From contig NC_133650.1 of the NCBI RefSeq assembly GCF_009905375.1, positions 144,344,476 through 144,408,475 of the forward strand: 64,000 nt of DNA, in the 5' to 3' direction. The notes below the pieces were generated by a model that was given only the letters and a program-made list of their open reading frames with translations, searched no databases and had not been told where the DNA came from. This stretch comes from Apium graveolens. Lineage: Eukaryota; Streptophyta; Magnoliopsida; Apiales; Apiaceae. How positions within the stretch are numbered: position 1 is the first letter of the stretch; the number at the start of each line of letters is the position of its first letter. The translations under genes were made by a program, and so were the position numbers. Positions 24,154 through 35,120 of this stretch are shown here, piece after piece.

Positions 24154-24230
24154 CTGAGCGCCCGCTCAGCATTGCTGGCGGCCGCGCAGCAAGCTGAGCG
24201 CCCGCTCAGCTATGCTGAGCGGCCGCGCAG
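24154..24230. repeat. GC-rich palindrome array in the Athila 5' LTR
   Basis: Four units in 77 bp: CTGAGCGCCCGCTCAG (7-bp perfect arms) alternates with CTGAGCGGCCGCGCAG (near-palindrome around GCGGCCGC), separated by 4-5 bp. The second unit here has a small deletion compared with the 3' LTR. It stands out sharply from the AT-rich surroundings. Confidence 0.92.
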
Positions 24231-24313
24231 GGTCGGGAAAAAAAACAAATATTTTAAGACTTCTACTTCTGTTTGGTTTCCACTTCTATGTAATCTGAGT
24301 TTTATGGGACTAT

Positions 24314-24320
24314 TATATAA
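24314..24320 (+). promoter_or_regulatory. LTR TATA box of the Athila element
   Basis: TATATAA 84 bp downstream of the palindrome array; the 3' LTR copy is at 34066-34072. Confidence 0.65.
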
Positions 24321-25369
24321 GTAGATTTGAGACGTTTTCACAAAGGTGGATTGAAGAAGATTGTGTTTTTACGTAAGGAGCGAAGGAGATAAGGAAGAAG
24401 ACCGATTTAGCACACCGCAACGAAGAGGAAGCATATTTTCTTGTGATTCTTGTTTCGTTGTAACGTTGGATGCTAGTTTTCTTGCTTTGAACTTATTTAC
24501 TCTTTTGACGTACTCTGTTTTAATATAATTAGTTTAGTTATTATTTTCTTGTGTTTGTTTATCATGATTTCATATGAACCCATGATGACGATAAGTGCTA
24601 TTATGGGCTAATCGTGATCATGGGGTTGCAACGGATTTATTATGGAATTCTTTAGTTAATTGTTTAATACTTTAGTGTGTGATGATTGCATGATATCTAG
24701 TATTGGTTGTGCGTATTCGTCTTATGTGCGTCGTGAACATATAAGATAGGGTGTTAATCTCTTGTGAAGCGACGGTGGATCTTGAGATTTAGAACTTGCC
24801 ATGCTAGCATAGGTTCATGTACGTTGTGCATGATTAGTGGGTAACTCTAACAGTTTTATTTGCCCTATGTAATCAAAAGGAATAACTTGTGCTTAAATCG
24901 TTGTGTTGTCAATTTATGTAGACATATGGGAACTCAACATAATTGATGACTATTCAACTTCTATCTTAATTGTGGATGCTTGGTAGAATGGTATTAGTAC
25001 AATGAAAGTTGGCTTTTATCAGTTTCGTGTTATTCGATTAATATCATCACTGTCACATGCTAAAGGTAATAACAATGGCTATAGAAGGAAGTAATAATGA
25101 AGTTGTGATCTCATGAGTGTTTTATTATTGATAAATTGAAGTGTTAGTTAAGTGATTAATTAAGTAGTTAATTATAGTTAATATTTAATCAACAATTTTA
25201 AGTGTTAGTATCTTAACATTGAGAAGTAATCGTACATTGGTGAGTGAGTTTAATTAGACAATAATTTAGTCTGAGTCTCTGAGGGAACGAACTAGAAAGT
25301 ATTCTATATTACTTGCGAACGCGTATACTTGCGTGAATATTAGTGCGTGTTTTCGCCCTAACAAGTTTT

Positions 25370-25387
25370 TGGCGCCGCTGCCGGGGA
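25370..25387 (+). other. Primer binding site of the Athila element (Asp tRNA)
   Basis: TGGCGCCGCTGCCGGGGA, six bases after the 5' LTR. It closely matches the complement of the 3' end of plant aspartate tRNA, as known for Athila. Confidence 0.85.
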
Positions 25388-25504
25388 CTCGGCGTATTTG
25401 TTTAGTTTATGTACTTACCATCATTGGTCATTAGGACTCAGTGATTAGGACGTAGTAGTTACTTATTTTTTCCGGTTGTGTTTCAGGTACTTTAGCAAGC
25501 GTTT

Positions 25505-27804
25505 ATGCAAACTCGTTCTCGTGCTCGCAAGAGGACTTTAGATACAGCTGAGGAGACAGACGAAGTTCTTGATATTCCGGAGAAGTTAGATTTTGAGGAT
25601 TCGGATTCAGGAACTGAGCAGAAAGAACCAGTAAATATGGGAGATCGTATTGTTCAAGCTGATCCAGCTCTTATGGATTTTTCTCGGCCTAAAATTGATG
25701 ACATTCAGTCAAGCATCCTTCATCCGGCTATTCAAGCTAACACCTTTGAAATCAAGCCGGGCACTATTCAGATGGTGCAGAATTCTGTTTCTTTTGGAGG
25801 AGCGGCAACTGAAGACCCCAACATGCACATAAGGAATTTTGTCGAGATCTGCAGCACTTTTAAGTATAATGGCGTGACTGATGAGGCTATCAAGTTGAGG
25901 CTTTTCCCATTCTCACTGAGGGACAAGGCTAAAGACTGGTTACATTCTGAACCAGCTGGGTCCATCACTACGTGGCAAGATCTTGCGGAAAAGTTTCTGG
26001 TGAAGTTTTATCCGATGGCAAAGACTGCTGCTATGAGGAGTGCTCTTACTCAGTTTGCGCAGCAACCTACAGAATCTATGTGCGAGGCTTGGGAACGCTA
26101 CAAGGAAATGTTGAGAAAATGTCCACATCATGGAATGCCAGATTGGATGGTGATCACTGGTTTCTATAATGGTTTGGGGGCCCAATCTCGGCCCATGCTC
26201 GATGCAGCAGCTGGAGGCGCCTTATGGGCTAAAAGCTATACTGAGGCGTATAATCTTATAGAGACGATGGCTGCAAATGAGCATCAAAACCCAACTCAGA
26301 GGATGACGTCAGGCAAGGTAGCAGGTATTCTGGAAGTTGATGCAGCCACCGCTATTGCAGCCCAGCTCCAAGCGCTATCAATGAAGGTTGATTCTCTGGC
26401 TACGTATGGAGTTAATCAAATAGCTATGGTTTGTGAGCTTTGTGCAGGTTCTCATGCTACGGATCAGTGTTCTCTTGTCAACGAATCTGTTCAGTATATG
26501 AATAATTATCAGCGACAACAGCAGCCTGTGCCAGCGACCTATCATCCTAACAACAGAAATCATCCAAATTTCAGCTGGGGGAATAATCAGAATGCTATTC
26601 AGCCACCATATCAGCAAGGAGTGAGTAAACAGTTTAACCCACCTGGATTCCAGCAACCACAGCAGTATGCTACAAGGCAATCATATCCTCAACAGGGAAG
26701 TGCAGCTGCACCTACTAGTGCTGATTTTGAGGAACTTAAGCTGTTGTGCAAGAGTCAGGCGGTTTCTATCAAGACCTTGGAAAATCAAATCGGTCAATTA
26801 GCCAATGCAGTGCTCAATCGTCAACCTGGCACTCTTCCCAGTGACACGGAAGTACCAGGTAGGAAGGAAGCTAAAGAGCAAGTCAAGGCTATTACCTTAA
26901 GGTCTGGAAAAGTAGCTGATGCTGAAAAGGCAAACGAAGTAGAAGCTGAAATTAGAGGTGAAGAATCTAAGCAAAAGGAGAAAGCGGCAGAACCAAGGAA
27001 GACTACTGTTGAACACACTCTGCTTGAGGCTAATACAGGGGAGAAACAGCTCTATCCTCCACCACCTTTTCCTAAGAGATTGCAACAACAAAAGCTGGAT
27101 AGACAGTTCGGGAAGTTTCTGGAGGTGTTCAAGAAACTTCACATCAATATACCTTTCGCTGAGGCTCTGGAACAAATGCCCAGTTATGTGAAGTTTATGA
27201 AGACTATTCTTTCAAGGAAGGTGAAACTGGATGACCTTGAAACTGTTGCTCTCACGGAAGAATGCAGCGCTGTTCTGCAGCAAAAGTTACCACCAAAACT
27301 GAAAGATCCGGGAAGCTTCACCATTCCTTGCACCATTGGCAATCTGACTTTTGACAAGTGCCTTTGTGATTTGGGAGCAAGCATTAATCTGATGCCGTTG
27401 TCGATCTTTAAAAAGCTGGATCTGCCTGATCCAAAACCCACATACATGTCGCTATAATTGGCTGACCATTCCATTACTTACCCAAGGGGCATAGTTGAGG
27501 ATGTGCTCGTCAAGGTGGATAAGCTCTTCTTTCCAGCAGATTTTGTTATTTTGGATTTTGAGGAAGATAAGAAGATTCCCATAATCTTGGGAAGGCCTTT
27601 CTTGGCTACTGGCAGTACCTTGATAGATGTGCAAAAAGGGGAACTTACTATGCGGGTCCAAGATCAGGATGTGACCTTCAACGTATTCAAGGCAATGAAA
27701 TTCCCTACAGAAGATGAGGAGTGCTTAAAATTGGATGTGATTGATTCTGCGGTTACTTCGGAACTCGATCACATGCTAATGTCTGATGCATTGGAAAAGC
27801 CTTA
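25505..27804 (+). pseudogene. gag-pro: gag and protease of the Athila element (broken)
   Basis: ATG at 25505. The basic N-terminus MQTRSRARKR precedes the retrotransposon gag domain (NFVEICSTFKYNGV, LRLFPFSLRDKAKDWL, TWQDLAEKFLVKFYP), a Cys-containing CELCAGSHATDQC segment, a Gln/Pro/Asn-rich tract, and a protease with CDLGASINLMPLSIF, then IILGRPFLAT. A TAA at 27455-27457 interrupts the protease; a one-base loss near 27800 puts the next segment in another frame. The Leu in DLGAS is normal for this clade. It would form the particle core and cleave the polyprotein if intact. Confidence 0.9.
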
Positions 27805-30800
27805 GTGGGGGATTTTGACAGCGATGATGAAGATAGCAACGAGCAATTACAATATCTGAACGCTTCTCCCTGGAAGCGAAAGCTGAACATACCATTTGAA
27901 TCTCTTGGTACTTCTTACCTTAAGAACGCTGAAGGGAAGCTCAAACCATCAATAGAGGAAGCACCTACCTTGGAGCTCAAGCCATTACCTGAGCACTTGA
28001 GGTATGCTTTTTTAGGTGATTCATCTACGTTACCTGTTATTATTTCATCTGACCTTTCAGGTAGTGAGGAAGACAAGCTCTTAAGGATTTTGAGAGAATT
28101 CAAATCGACTATAGGATGGACCATAGCAGACATCAAGGGGATAAGTCCTTCATATTGTATGCATAAAATTCTGCTAGAGGAAGGTAGTAAGCCAACTGTG
28201 GAACAGCAGTGAAGACTGAATCCCATCATGAAGGAGGTGGTGAAGAAAGAAATTCTGAAATGGCTAGATGCAGGCATCATTTATCCTATTTCTGACAGCT
28301 CGTGGGTGAGCCCCGTACAATGTGTACCTAAGAAGGGAGGTATCACTGTGGTCGCAAATGAAAAGAATGAGCTCATCCCTACTCGAACAGTTACAGGATG
28401 GAGAGTATGCATGGATTATAGAAAATTGAACAAAGCCACAAGGAAGGATCACTTCCCTCTTCCATTTATTGATCAGATGCTTGACAGATTGGCGGGACAT
28501 GAGTATTTTTGTCTTCTGGATGGATATTCCGGGTATAATCAGATTTGTATTGCACCAGAGGATCAGGAAAAGACTACCTTCACTTGTCCATTTGGCACGT
28601 TTGCTTTTCGCAGAGTTTCGTTTGGGTTATGTGGCGCCCCGGCCACCTTTCAGAGATGTATGATGGCTATATTCTCTGACATGATTGGAAATAGCGTCGA
28701 AGTGTTCATGGATGACTTCTCCGTCTTTGGACACTCATATGATGAATGTTTGACTAATCTGCGCGCCGTACTCAAAAGATGCGTGGAAACTAATTTGGTG
28801 CTCAATTGGGAGAAATGTCATTTTATGGTGCGTGAAGGCATTATCCTTGGGCATAAGGTCTCTAGCAAGGGTCTGGAGGTGGACAAGGCCAAGGTGGGAG
28901 TCATTGAAAATCTTCCCCCACCTAATTCTGTGAAAGGAATCCGTAGTTTTCTTGGTCATGCGGGTTTTTATCGGCGATTCATCAAGGACTTTTCAAAGAT
29001 ATCTAAGCCGTTGTGCAATTTGCTTGAGAAAGATGTGCCTTTCAAATTTGATGATGAATGTTTCACAGCATTCGAGACTCTCAAGAAGAGTTTGATCACT
29101 GCACCAGTTATTACAGCACCAGATTGGACAGAACCATTTGAGATGATGTGTGATGCAAGTGATTATGCGGTAGGTGCAGTTCTGGGACAGCGCAAGAAAA
29201 ATCTCTTCCATGTGGTCTACTATGCGAGTAAGACTTTAAATGGTGCCCAATTGAACTACACCACTACTGAGAAGGAGCTTTTGGCTATAGTCTTTGGTTT
29301 TGAGAAATTTCGATCTTATCTGCTTGGTACGAAAGTAACAGTATTCACTGATCATGCAGCTATTCGCTATCTGGTTTCCAAGAAGGATTCGAAGCCGAGA
29401 CTCATTCGTTGGGTGCTTTTACTTCAGGAATTTGAGTTAGAGATCAAAGATAGAAAAGGTACTGAGAATCAAGTAGATGACCATCTCTCTAGGTTGGAGA
29501 ATCTCGATTCTACTTCACAAGATAGGACGTTAATCAATGAATCTTTTCCGGATGAGCAGTTGTTTGCAATTCAGGAGGAAGAACCATGGTTTGCAGATAT
29601 TGTAAACTATCTTGTCAGCAATATAATGCCTCCTAATTTGACATCCGCTCAAAAGAAGAAGTTTCTGCATGAGGTGAAGTGGTATATGTGGGATGAACCA
29701 TATTTGTTTAGATAGGGAGCTAACCAGATCATCAGGAGATGTATCCCGTTCTGTGAGACGGAGGGGATATTACGAGACTGCCATTCCACGGTTTATGGTG
29801 GACACTATGGTGGTGAGAAGACGACAGCTCGTATTCTGCAAGCAGGTTTTTTCTGGCCTACTTTGTTCAAGGATGCTCATCAGTTTGTCTTAAGGTGTGA
29901 TCGTTGCCAAAGAGTGGGAAATTTGTCAAGGAAGGATGAGATGCCATTAAATGTGATGCTTGAAGTCGAGGTCTTTGATGTGTGGGGAATCGATTTCATG
30001 GGGCCTTTTATCTCGTCTTGCAATAATCAGTACATCTTGCTGGCAGTCGATTATGTCTCAAAATGGGTCGAAGTTAAAGCTTTACCGACAAATGATGCAA
30101 AGGCAGTGCTAAATTTTCTTCATAAGCAAATTTTCACAAGGTTTGGCACACCTCGGGTAATCATAAGTGATGAAGGATCGCATTTTTGCAACCGTAAGTT
30201 CACTTCTATGATGTAGCGTTATAATGTGAATCATCGAGTAGCTACTGCCTATCATCCGCAAACAAATGGTCAAGTGGAAGTGTCTAACAGAGAGATAAAG
30301 CGCATTCTAGAGAAGGTTGTTTTTCCGTCAAGGAAGGATTGGTCTTTAAAGCTCGATGAAGCTGTTTGGGCTTACATAACAGCATACAAAACTCCACTTG
30401 GGATGTCACCGTTTCAGTTGGTGTACGGTAAGGGATGTCATCTACCTGCGGAGCTTGAGCATAAGGCCTACTGGGCATTGAAGAAGTTGAACCTGGATTT
30501 AGATGCAGCTGGTAAGAAAAGAATGCTTCAGCTTAATGAACTTGATGAATTTCGACTTCAAGCGTACGAAAATAACAAAATGTATAAGGAAAAGGTGAAG
30601 AGGTGGCACGATAGGAAGCTACATCCAAAGTTATTTGTGCCAGGGCAACAAGTTCTCTTATTCAACTCTCGGCTCCAACTTTTTCCTGGGAAGTTGAAAT
30701 CAAGGTGGTCTGGACCTTTTATTGTCAAAACTATGTTTCCACATGGAGCGGTGAAAATTTTTGAGAATGATCCGGACCAAGCATTCAAGGTTAACGGTCA

Positions 30801-30870
30801 GCGGTTGAAGCACTACTATGGGGACATGGCAAACCGAGAAGTGGTTAGTGCCATTTTGTTGACTACTTGA
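27805..30870 (+). pseudogene. pol: RT, RNase H and integrase of the Athila element (broken)
   Basis: One frame with three premature stops: TGA 28210-28212, TAG 29713-29715, TAG 30214-30216. RT blocks are [43 protein letters not shown] and the catalytic [10 protein letters not shown]. RNase H shows [35 protein letters not shown] and DHLSRLE. Integrase shows a zinc finger (CHSTVYGGHYG ... CDRCQ), GIDFMGPF, ISDEGSHF and [16 protein letters not shown], then the C-terminal block to the stop at 30870. All catalytic residues are present but no full-length protein could be made. Confidence 0.92.
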
Positions 30871-31028
30871 GAAGGGTACAAAATGTCAAGCTAATGACGA
30901 AAAAGAAGCGCTGCGTGGGAGGCAACCCATGAATTGTTGTTACAGGAACCCTTAGAAGTTAATAACCTATCCAAAAACACAAAAAAATCAGAAAACAGGG
31001 GCTGAAAAAAAAAATTCCAGTGACCCCC

Positions 31029-31106
31029 TGAGCGCCCGCTCAGCTTTGCTGAGCGACCGCGCAGCAAGCTGAGCGCCCGCTCAGTTTTGCTGAGCGACCG
31101 CTCAGG
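31029..31106. repeat. GC-rich palindrome array before Athila ORF3
   Basis: The same four-unit design as in the LTRs: CTGAGCGCCCGCTCAG, CTGAGCGACCGCGCAG, CTGAGCGCCCGCTCAG-like and CTGAGCGACCGCTCAG. It lies in the untranslated gap between the pol stop (30870) and ORF3. The second and fourth units differ slightly from the LTR units, so this is an independently evolving copy. Confidence 0.92.
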
Positions 31107-31241
31107 GGTCGAGTACCAGAATTTTTTTTCAGTTCAGAAAAAAAAAACACAAAAACAGTTTTAGCCCATAAACCCACGATTTGTTCCCACTACCCCATCA
31201 TTTTACTCCTTAATTCCCAAACCCTAATCTAATCCACACCC

Positions 31242-31249
31242 TATATATA
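31242..31249 (+). promoter_or_regulatory. Candidate internal TATA box upstream of Athila ORF3
   Basis: TATATATA in a C/A-rich context, about 100 bp upstream of the ORF3 ATG (31348) and 136 bp downstream of the palindrome array. The layout parallels the LTR promoter. Confidence 0.5.
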
Positions 31250-31347
31250 CATACACCTATCCTACATAACTCCCACAAAACTTCCTACACTTAAACCCTC
31301 TCACAAACATCAAAAATCAGTTCTTACACACTTTTATTCACGAATCA

Positions 31348-32520
31348 ATGGCACCCAAGAGAGCACGCACTATTGACAGCAGCAGCACAGTTCCTACTGC
31401 TGATTCATCGAGGGGTACTGCTGCAAGGCCTCGGTTAACTGACAGAGCTGCGGAGGAGGAGTACACTAGGTTGTTGGGGAAGCCGATTCTGAAGGAGAGG
31501 GGGTTTTTACCATCGGGGAGGGATGGTGAGTTGCTGCCCATGATTGCAGAGAAGGGGTGGATAGCTTTCTGTGAGTCACCCGAAGCAGTACCGATGAGCG
31601 TTGTTCGCGAGTTCTACGCGAACGCGAAGGCCGAAAAGAATGGGTTTTCTGTGGTCCGTGGGCTGACGGTTGATTATCATCCTGCGGTGATTCGCCGTGT
31701 GATTGGACAGCGAGAGAGGAAGCCCGAGGAGGAGAACTGGAATGAAAAGACTGCTAAGGATTTTGACTTGGATTTGATTTATGCGACTCTCTGTCGACCG
31801 GGCACAGTTTGGACCTGCAGGACCGGCACTAATGAGTATCGTCACTTTCCGGCGATCGCCATGAACAGGTATGCCCGTGCATGGAATGCATTTATTTGTG
31901 CTAATATTTTGCCTTCTTCGCATGCACACGAGGTCACAGTTGAGAGAGCACAGTTGTTGTGGGGAATTCTGAATGAGGAATACTATGTGGACCTTGGTGA
32001 GTTTATCTACCAAGGAATTCTGAAGTTTTTGAGGGGAGCGAAGCATATGAACATCCCTTATACATCTACGGTTACGAAGCTATGCCGAGCAGTGGGAGTG
32101 AACTGGCCGGCTCATGAGCAGTTGCAGTTGCCAGCAGCTCCGATTGATTCTGGCACTCTGAATGGGATGCAGGAGTGGACCGGTGGTGAGCCTGAGGAGC
32201 ATGGGTTGGGTTATCGTCTTCCAGGAGGGCGTCCAGCACGAGGTGCTACTATGGCTAGGCCAGGGCATGATGAGGCTGGTTCTTCGAGAGCTCAGGAGGG
32301 TGCTGGGATGGTTGATGCCCAGTATAGGAGGCTTTCACGGCGGATGGATGCCATGTATGAGACGCAGAGCAGGTTTGCTCAGGAGCTCACCCTTGCGTTA
32401 GGGACTGCTTTTCGAGGCCTTGGAGCTGATATCCAGTGGCCAGTTTTTGGTGAGGACTCTGCATACCCGCCGCCTGATACTCCACCCACTAAGGGTGATG
32501 ATGATGATGACTCCGAGTAG
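31348..32520 (+). CDS. Athila ORF3, intact, putative plant transposon protein domain
   Basis: An uninterrupted 390-codon frame from ATG 31348 to TAG 32518-32520, downstream of pol in the same element. A basic start (MAPKRART) and Ser/Thr-rich tail to about residue 35 are followed by a globular domain, residues about 40-260 (FCESPEAVPMSVVREFY, RYARAWNAFICANILP, SHAHEVTVERAQLLW). A linker and a short helical segment follow (about 320-355), then an acidic end, DDDDDSE. It resembles the family annotated as putative plant transposon protein in many plant genomes. Athila third ORFs have been called env-like, but I see no signal peptide or membrane helix. Biochemical role unknown. Confidence 0.8.
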   Translation: MAPKRARTIDSSSTVPTADSSRGTAARPRLTDRAAEEEYTRLLGKPILKERGFLPSGRDGELLPMIAEKGWIAFCESPEAVPMSVVREFYANAKAEKNGFSVVRGLTVDYHPAVIRRVIGQRERKPEEENWNEKTAKDFDLDLIYATLCRPGTVWTCRTGTNEYRHFPAIAMNRYARAWNAFICANILPSSHAHEVTVERAQLLWGILNEEYYVDLGEFIYQGILKFLRGAKHMNIPYTSTVTKLCRAVGVNWPAHEQLQLPAAPIDSGTLNGMQEWTGGEPEEHGLGYRLPGGRPARGATMARPGHDEAGSSRAQEGAGMVDAQYRRLSRRMDAMYETQSRFAQELTLALGTAFRGLGADIQWPVFGEDSAYPPPDTPPTKGDDDDDSE

Positions 32521-33649
32521 GTATACCCTGTGTTCCTTTCTACTACTTTCACTGAGGACAGTGAAGATTTTTAGTTTGGGGGTGGTAGTTAAGGAATATT
32601 GTGTGTGTGTCATTTAGTTGCATATTCATGATAGTTTAGTTCATATAGTTGCATAATTTATGCCATATAGTTTTTTTTTTGTTATGAATGTCATGTAGCT
32701 CATGCATTTACCATGATCCCTTTTGCAATGATTTATCAACTGAATTGTGATATTGATGCGAGTGTAGTGATAGCATTAAAGTGATATTAAGTTGTGTAGG
32801 TTGATGTGCATGCTAGAAACAATTGTAAGTCCACTAAGTCTTAGAGAATGCGTAAGGGCTAGATTGTTGTTATGATTTGGTTGTTTTCAAGGTCAATCTA
32901 CTTATTATGCTTAGAATTCGATTATAGGTTCTTAGTGATAAAGGCATGAAAAAGAAAAAAAAATTGGAGAAAAAAATATGGAAGTTGTTGCTAGTTGTGG
33001 CTAGGCGTCAAATGGCTAGTAGCCGGCTCGCATATGGTGCGAGTAGTCTAGGGTTGAGCAAGATGGAGCGAAACGCACTTGCTCAGAAGTAAAAAAAAAA
33101 AAATTGCATAATTGATCAAGAGTGGGCTCTTTGGTATTCGAGTTATTAAGTTCTTAGGGGACTTTGTGCCTAGTGACCTAAGGCTTTTAGAGTCTGGGAT
33201 CCGCTAACCTAACGCTCGTTACATGGATACCATTGTATAAGTCTTTTGTGGACCTCACTCATTGCACGGTCAAATAAGCATTTGAGTTGTAAATAAAAAG
33301 CACGATTCCGTAGTAAGCTCCAGAGTTCTTGTAGTGTTGTATATCACTTTGTGCCTAGAATTTTTTATTCTTTGTATAATCGTAGGATTGCCTTGAGGAT
33401 AGTCTGGTCATAGTAATTGGTCTAGTTCCGAAGCATATCTGTTAAGCATTTGCACACACCACGTTTCTGGCTGTATGTCCGTTTGCATGAGTTTATTGAT
33501 CTTTAGTTGTCTAACTGCATTCGTTGGGATGTGGCAATTTGGTTGATTAATTGTAGTAAGGGGGATCGCTGCATTTTCATATAGATTGCATTCATGCATG
33601 TTTTTATTTGTTTTTGAGTCTGTGACGCTTGAGGACAAGCATCGATTTA
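32521..33649 (+). other. 3' untranslated region of the Athila element
   Basis: No gene seen. It contains A-rich tracts (32947-32990, 33092-33103) and an internal copy of the polypurine tract, AGTTTGGGGGTG, at 32573-32584, 1.08 kb upstream of the terminal one. Confidence 0.7.
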
Positions 33650-33661
33650 AGTTTGGGGGTG
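33650..33661 (+). other. Polypurine tract of the Athila element
   Basis: AGTTTGGGGGTG immediately before the 3' LTR start TGATAAGTGG; the expected plus-strand primer. Confidence 0.8.
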
Positions 33662-35115
33662 TGATAAGTGGCATTTTATACTACTTAGAGCATCTTAAAA
33701 TGGCTTAAATTGGTGTCTTGAAATCAAGTATTTTATGTATTTGATACGTTTTTCTAGTGTTTATGCATTTCAGGGTTTTAGTTGCATTTCGGGGGAGGAA
33801 TCATCAAGAATAAGCCTTGGCATGTGTTCACCATTGCGAGAGGAAAGAAACGGGCAGATTACGGCGAAGAAACGGAGCGAAATCAGAATTTTTCCAGTAG
33901 AGGTCTGAGCGCCCGCTCAGCATTGCTGAGCGGCCGCGCAGCAAGCTGAGCGCCCGCTCAGCTATGCTAAGCGGCCGCGCAGGGTCGGGAAAAAAAACAA
34001 ATATTTTAAGACTTCTACTTCTGTTTAGTTTCCACTTCTATGTAATCTGAGTTTTATGGGACTATTATATAAGTAGATTTGAGACGTTTTCACAAAGGTG
34101 GATTGAAGAAGATTGTGTTTTTACGCAAGGAGCGAAGGAGATAAGGAAGAAGACCGATTTAGCATACCGCAACGAAGAGGAAGCATATTTTCTTGTGATT
34201 CTTGTTTCGTTGTAACGTTGGATGCTAGTTTTCTTGCTTTGAACTTATTTACTCTTGTGACGTACTCTGTTTTAATATAATTAGTTTAGTTATTATTTTC
34301 TTGTGTTTGTTTATCAGGATTTCATATGAACCCATGATGACGATAAGTGCTATTGTGGGCTAATCGTGATCATGGGGTTGCAACGGATTTATTATGGAAT
34401 TCTTTAGTTAATTGTTTAATACTTTAGTGTGTGATGATTGCATGATATCTAGTATTGGTTGTGCGTATCCGTCTTATGTGCGTCGCGAACATATAAGATA
34501 GGGTGTTAATCTCTTGTGAAGCGACGGTGGATCTTGAGATTTAGAACTTGCCATGCTAGCATAGGTTCATGTACGTTGTGCATGATTAGTGGGTAACTCT
34601 AACAGTTTTATTTGCCCTATGTAATCAAAAGGAATAACTTGTGCTTAAATCGTTGTGTTATCAATTTCTGTAGACATATGGGAACTCAACATAATTGATG
34701 ACTATTGAACTTCTATCTTAATTGTGGATGCTTGGTAGAATGGTATTAGTACAATGAAAGTTGGCTTTTATCAGTTTCGTGTTATTCGATTAATATCATC
34801 ATTGTCACATGCTAAAGGTAATAACAATGGCTATAGAAGGAAGTAATAATGAAGTTGTGATCTCATGAGTGTTTTATTATTGATAAATTGAAGTGTTAGT
34901 TAAGTGATTAATTAAGTAGTTAATTATAGTTAATATTTAATCAACAATTTTAAGTGTTAGTATCTTAACATTGAGAAGTAATCATACATTGGTGAGTGAG
35001 TTTAATTAGACAATAATTTAGTCTGAGTCTCTGAGGGAACGAACTAGAAAGTATTCTATATTACTTGCGAACGCGTATACTTGCGTGAATATTAGTGCGT
35101 GTTTTCGCCCTAACA
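33662..35115 (+). repeat. 3' LTR of the Athila element
   Basis: 1454 bp, nearly identical to 23911-25363. Its palindrome array is at 33905-33982 and keeps the complete second unit that the 5' LTR lacks. It is followed by GCTGC (35116-35120), the right target duplication. Confidence 0.94.
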
Positions 35116-35120
35116 GCTGC

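Larger units (their letters stand above)
23911..25363 (+). repeat. 5' LTR of the Athila element
   Basis: Begins TGATAAGTGGCATTTTATAC and ends TTTTCGCCCTAACA. It carries the GC-rich palindrome array (24154-24230) followed 84 bp later by TATATAA (24314-24320). Confidence 0.94.
23911..35115 (+). mobile_element. Athila-type Gypsy retrotransposon nested in the Tekay pol
   Basis: LTRs of 1453 bp (23911-25363) and 1454 bp (33662-35115) running TGATAAGTGG...CCCTAACA, with about 20 differences by eye. The order is an Asp-tRNA primer site, gag, protease, RT, RNase H, integrase, a third ORF and a polypurine tract. The gag block (LRLFPFSLRDKAKDWL), the protease with DLGAS, the tRNA-Asp primer site and the extra 3' ORF are Athila hallmarks. 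It is the youngest layer of the nest. Confidence 0.94.

Noticed and set aside
24031..24324. 97-codon frame across the palindrome array of the Athila 5' LTR
   Set aside because: The frame exists because the GC-rich array lacks stops. The 3' LTR differs by small indels there, so the frame is not kept.
31576..32046. 156-codon minus-strand frame opposite Athila ORF3
   Set aside because: It lies fully antisense to an intact, family-recognised ORF and has no domain features.
35018..35120. Continuation of the Tekay pol frame into the Athila LTR
   Set aside because: The frame stays open by chance past the insertion point. True pol sequence stops at the target duplication and resumes at 23905.
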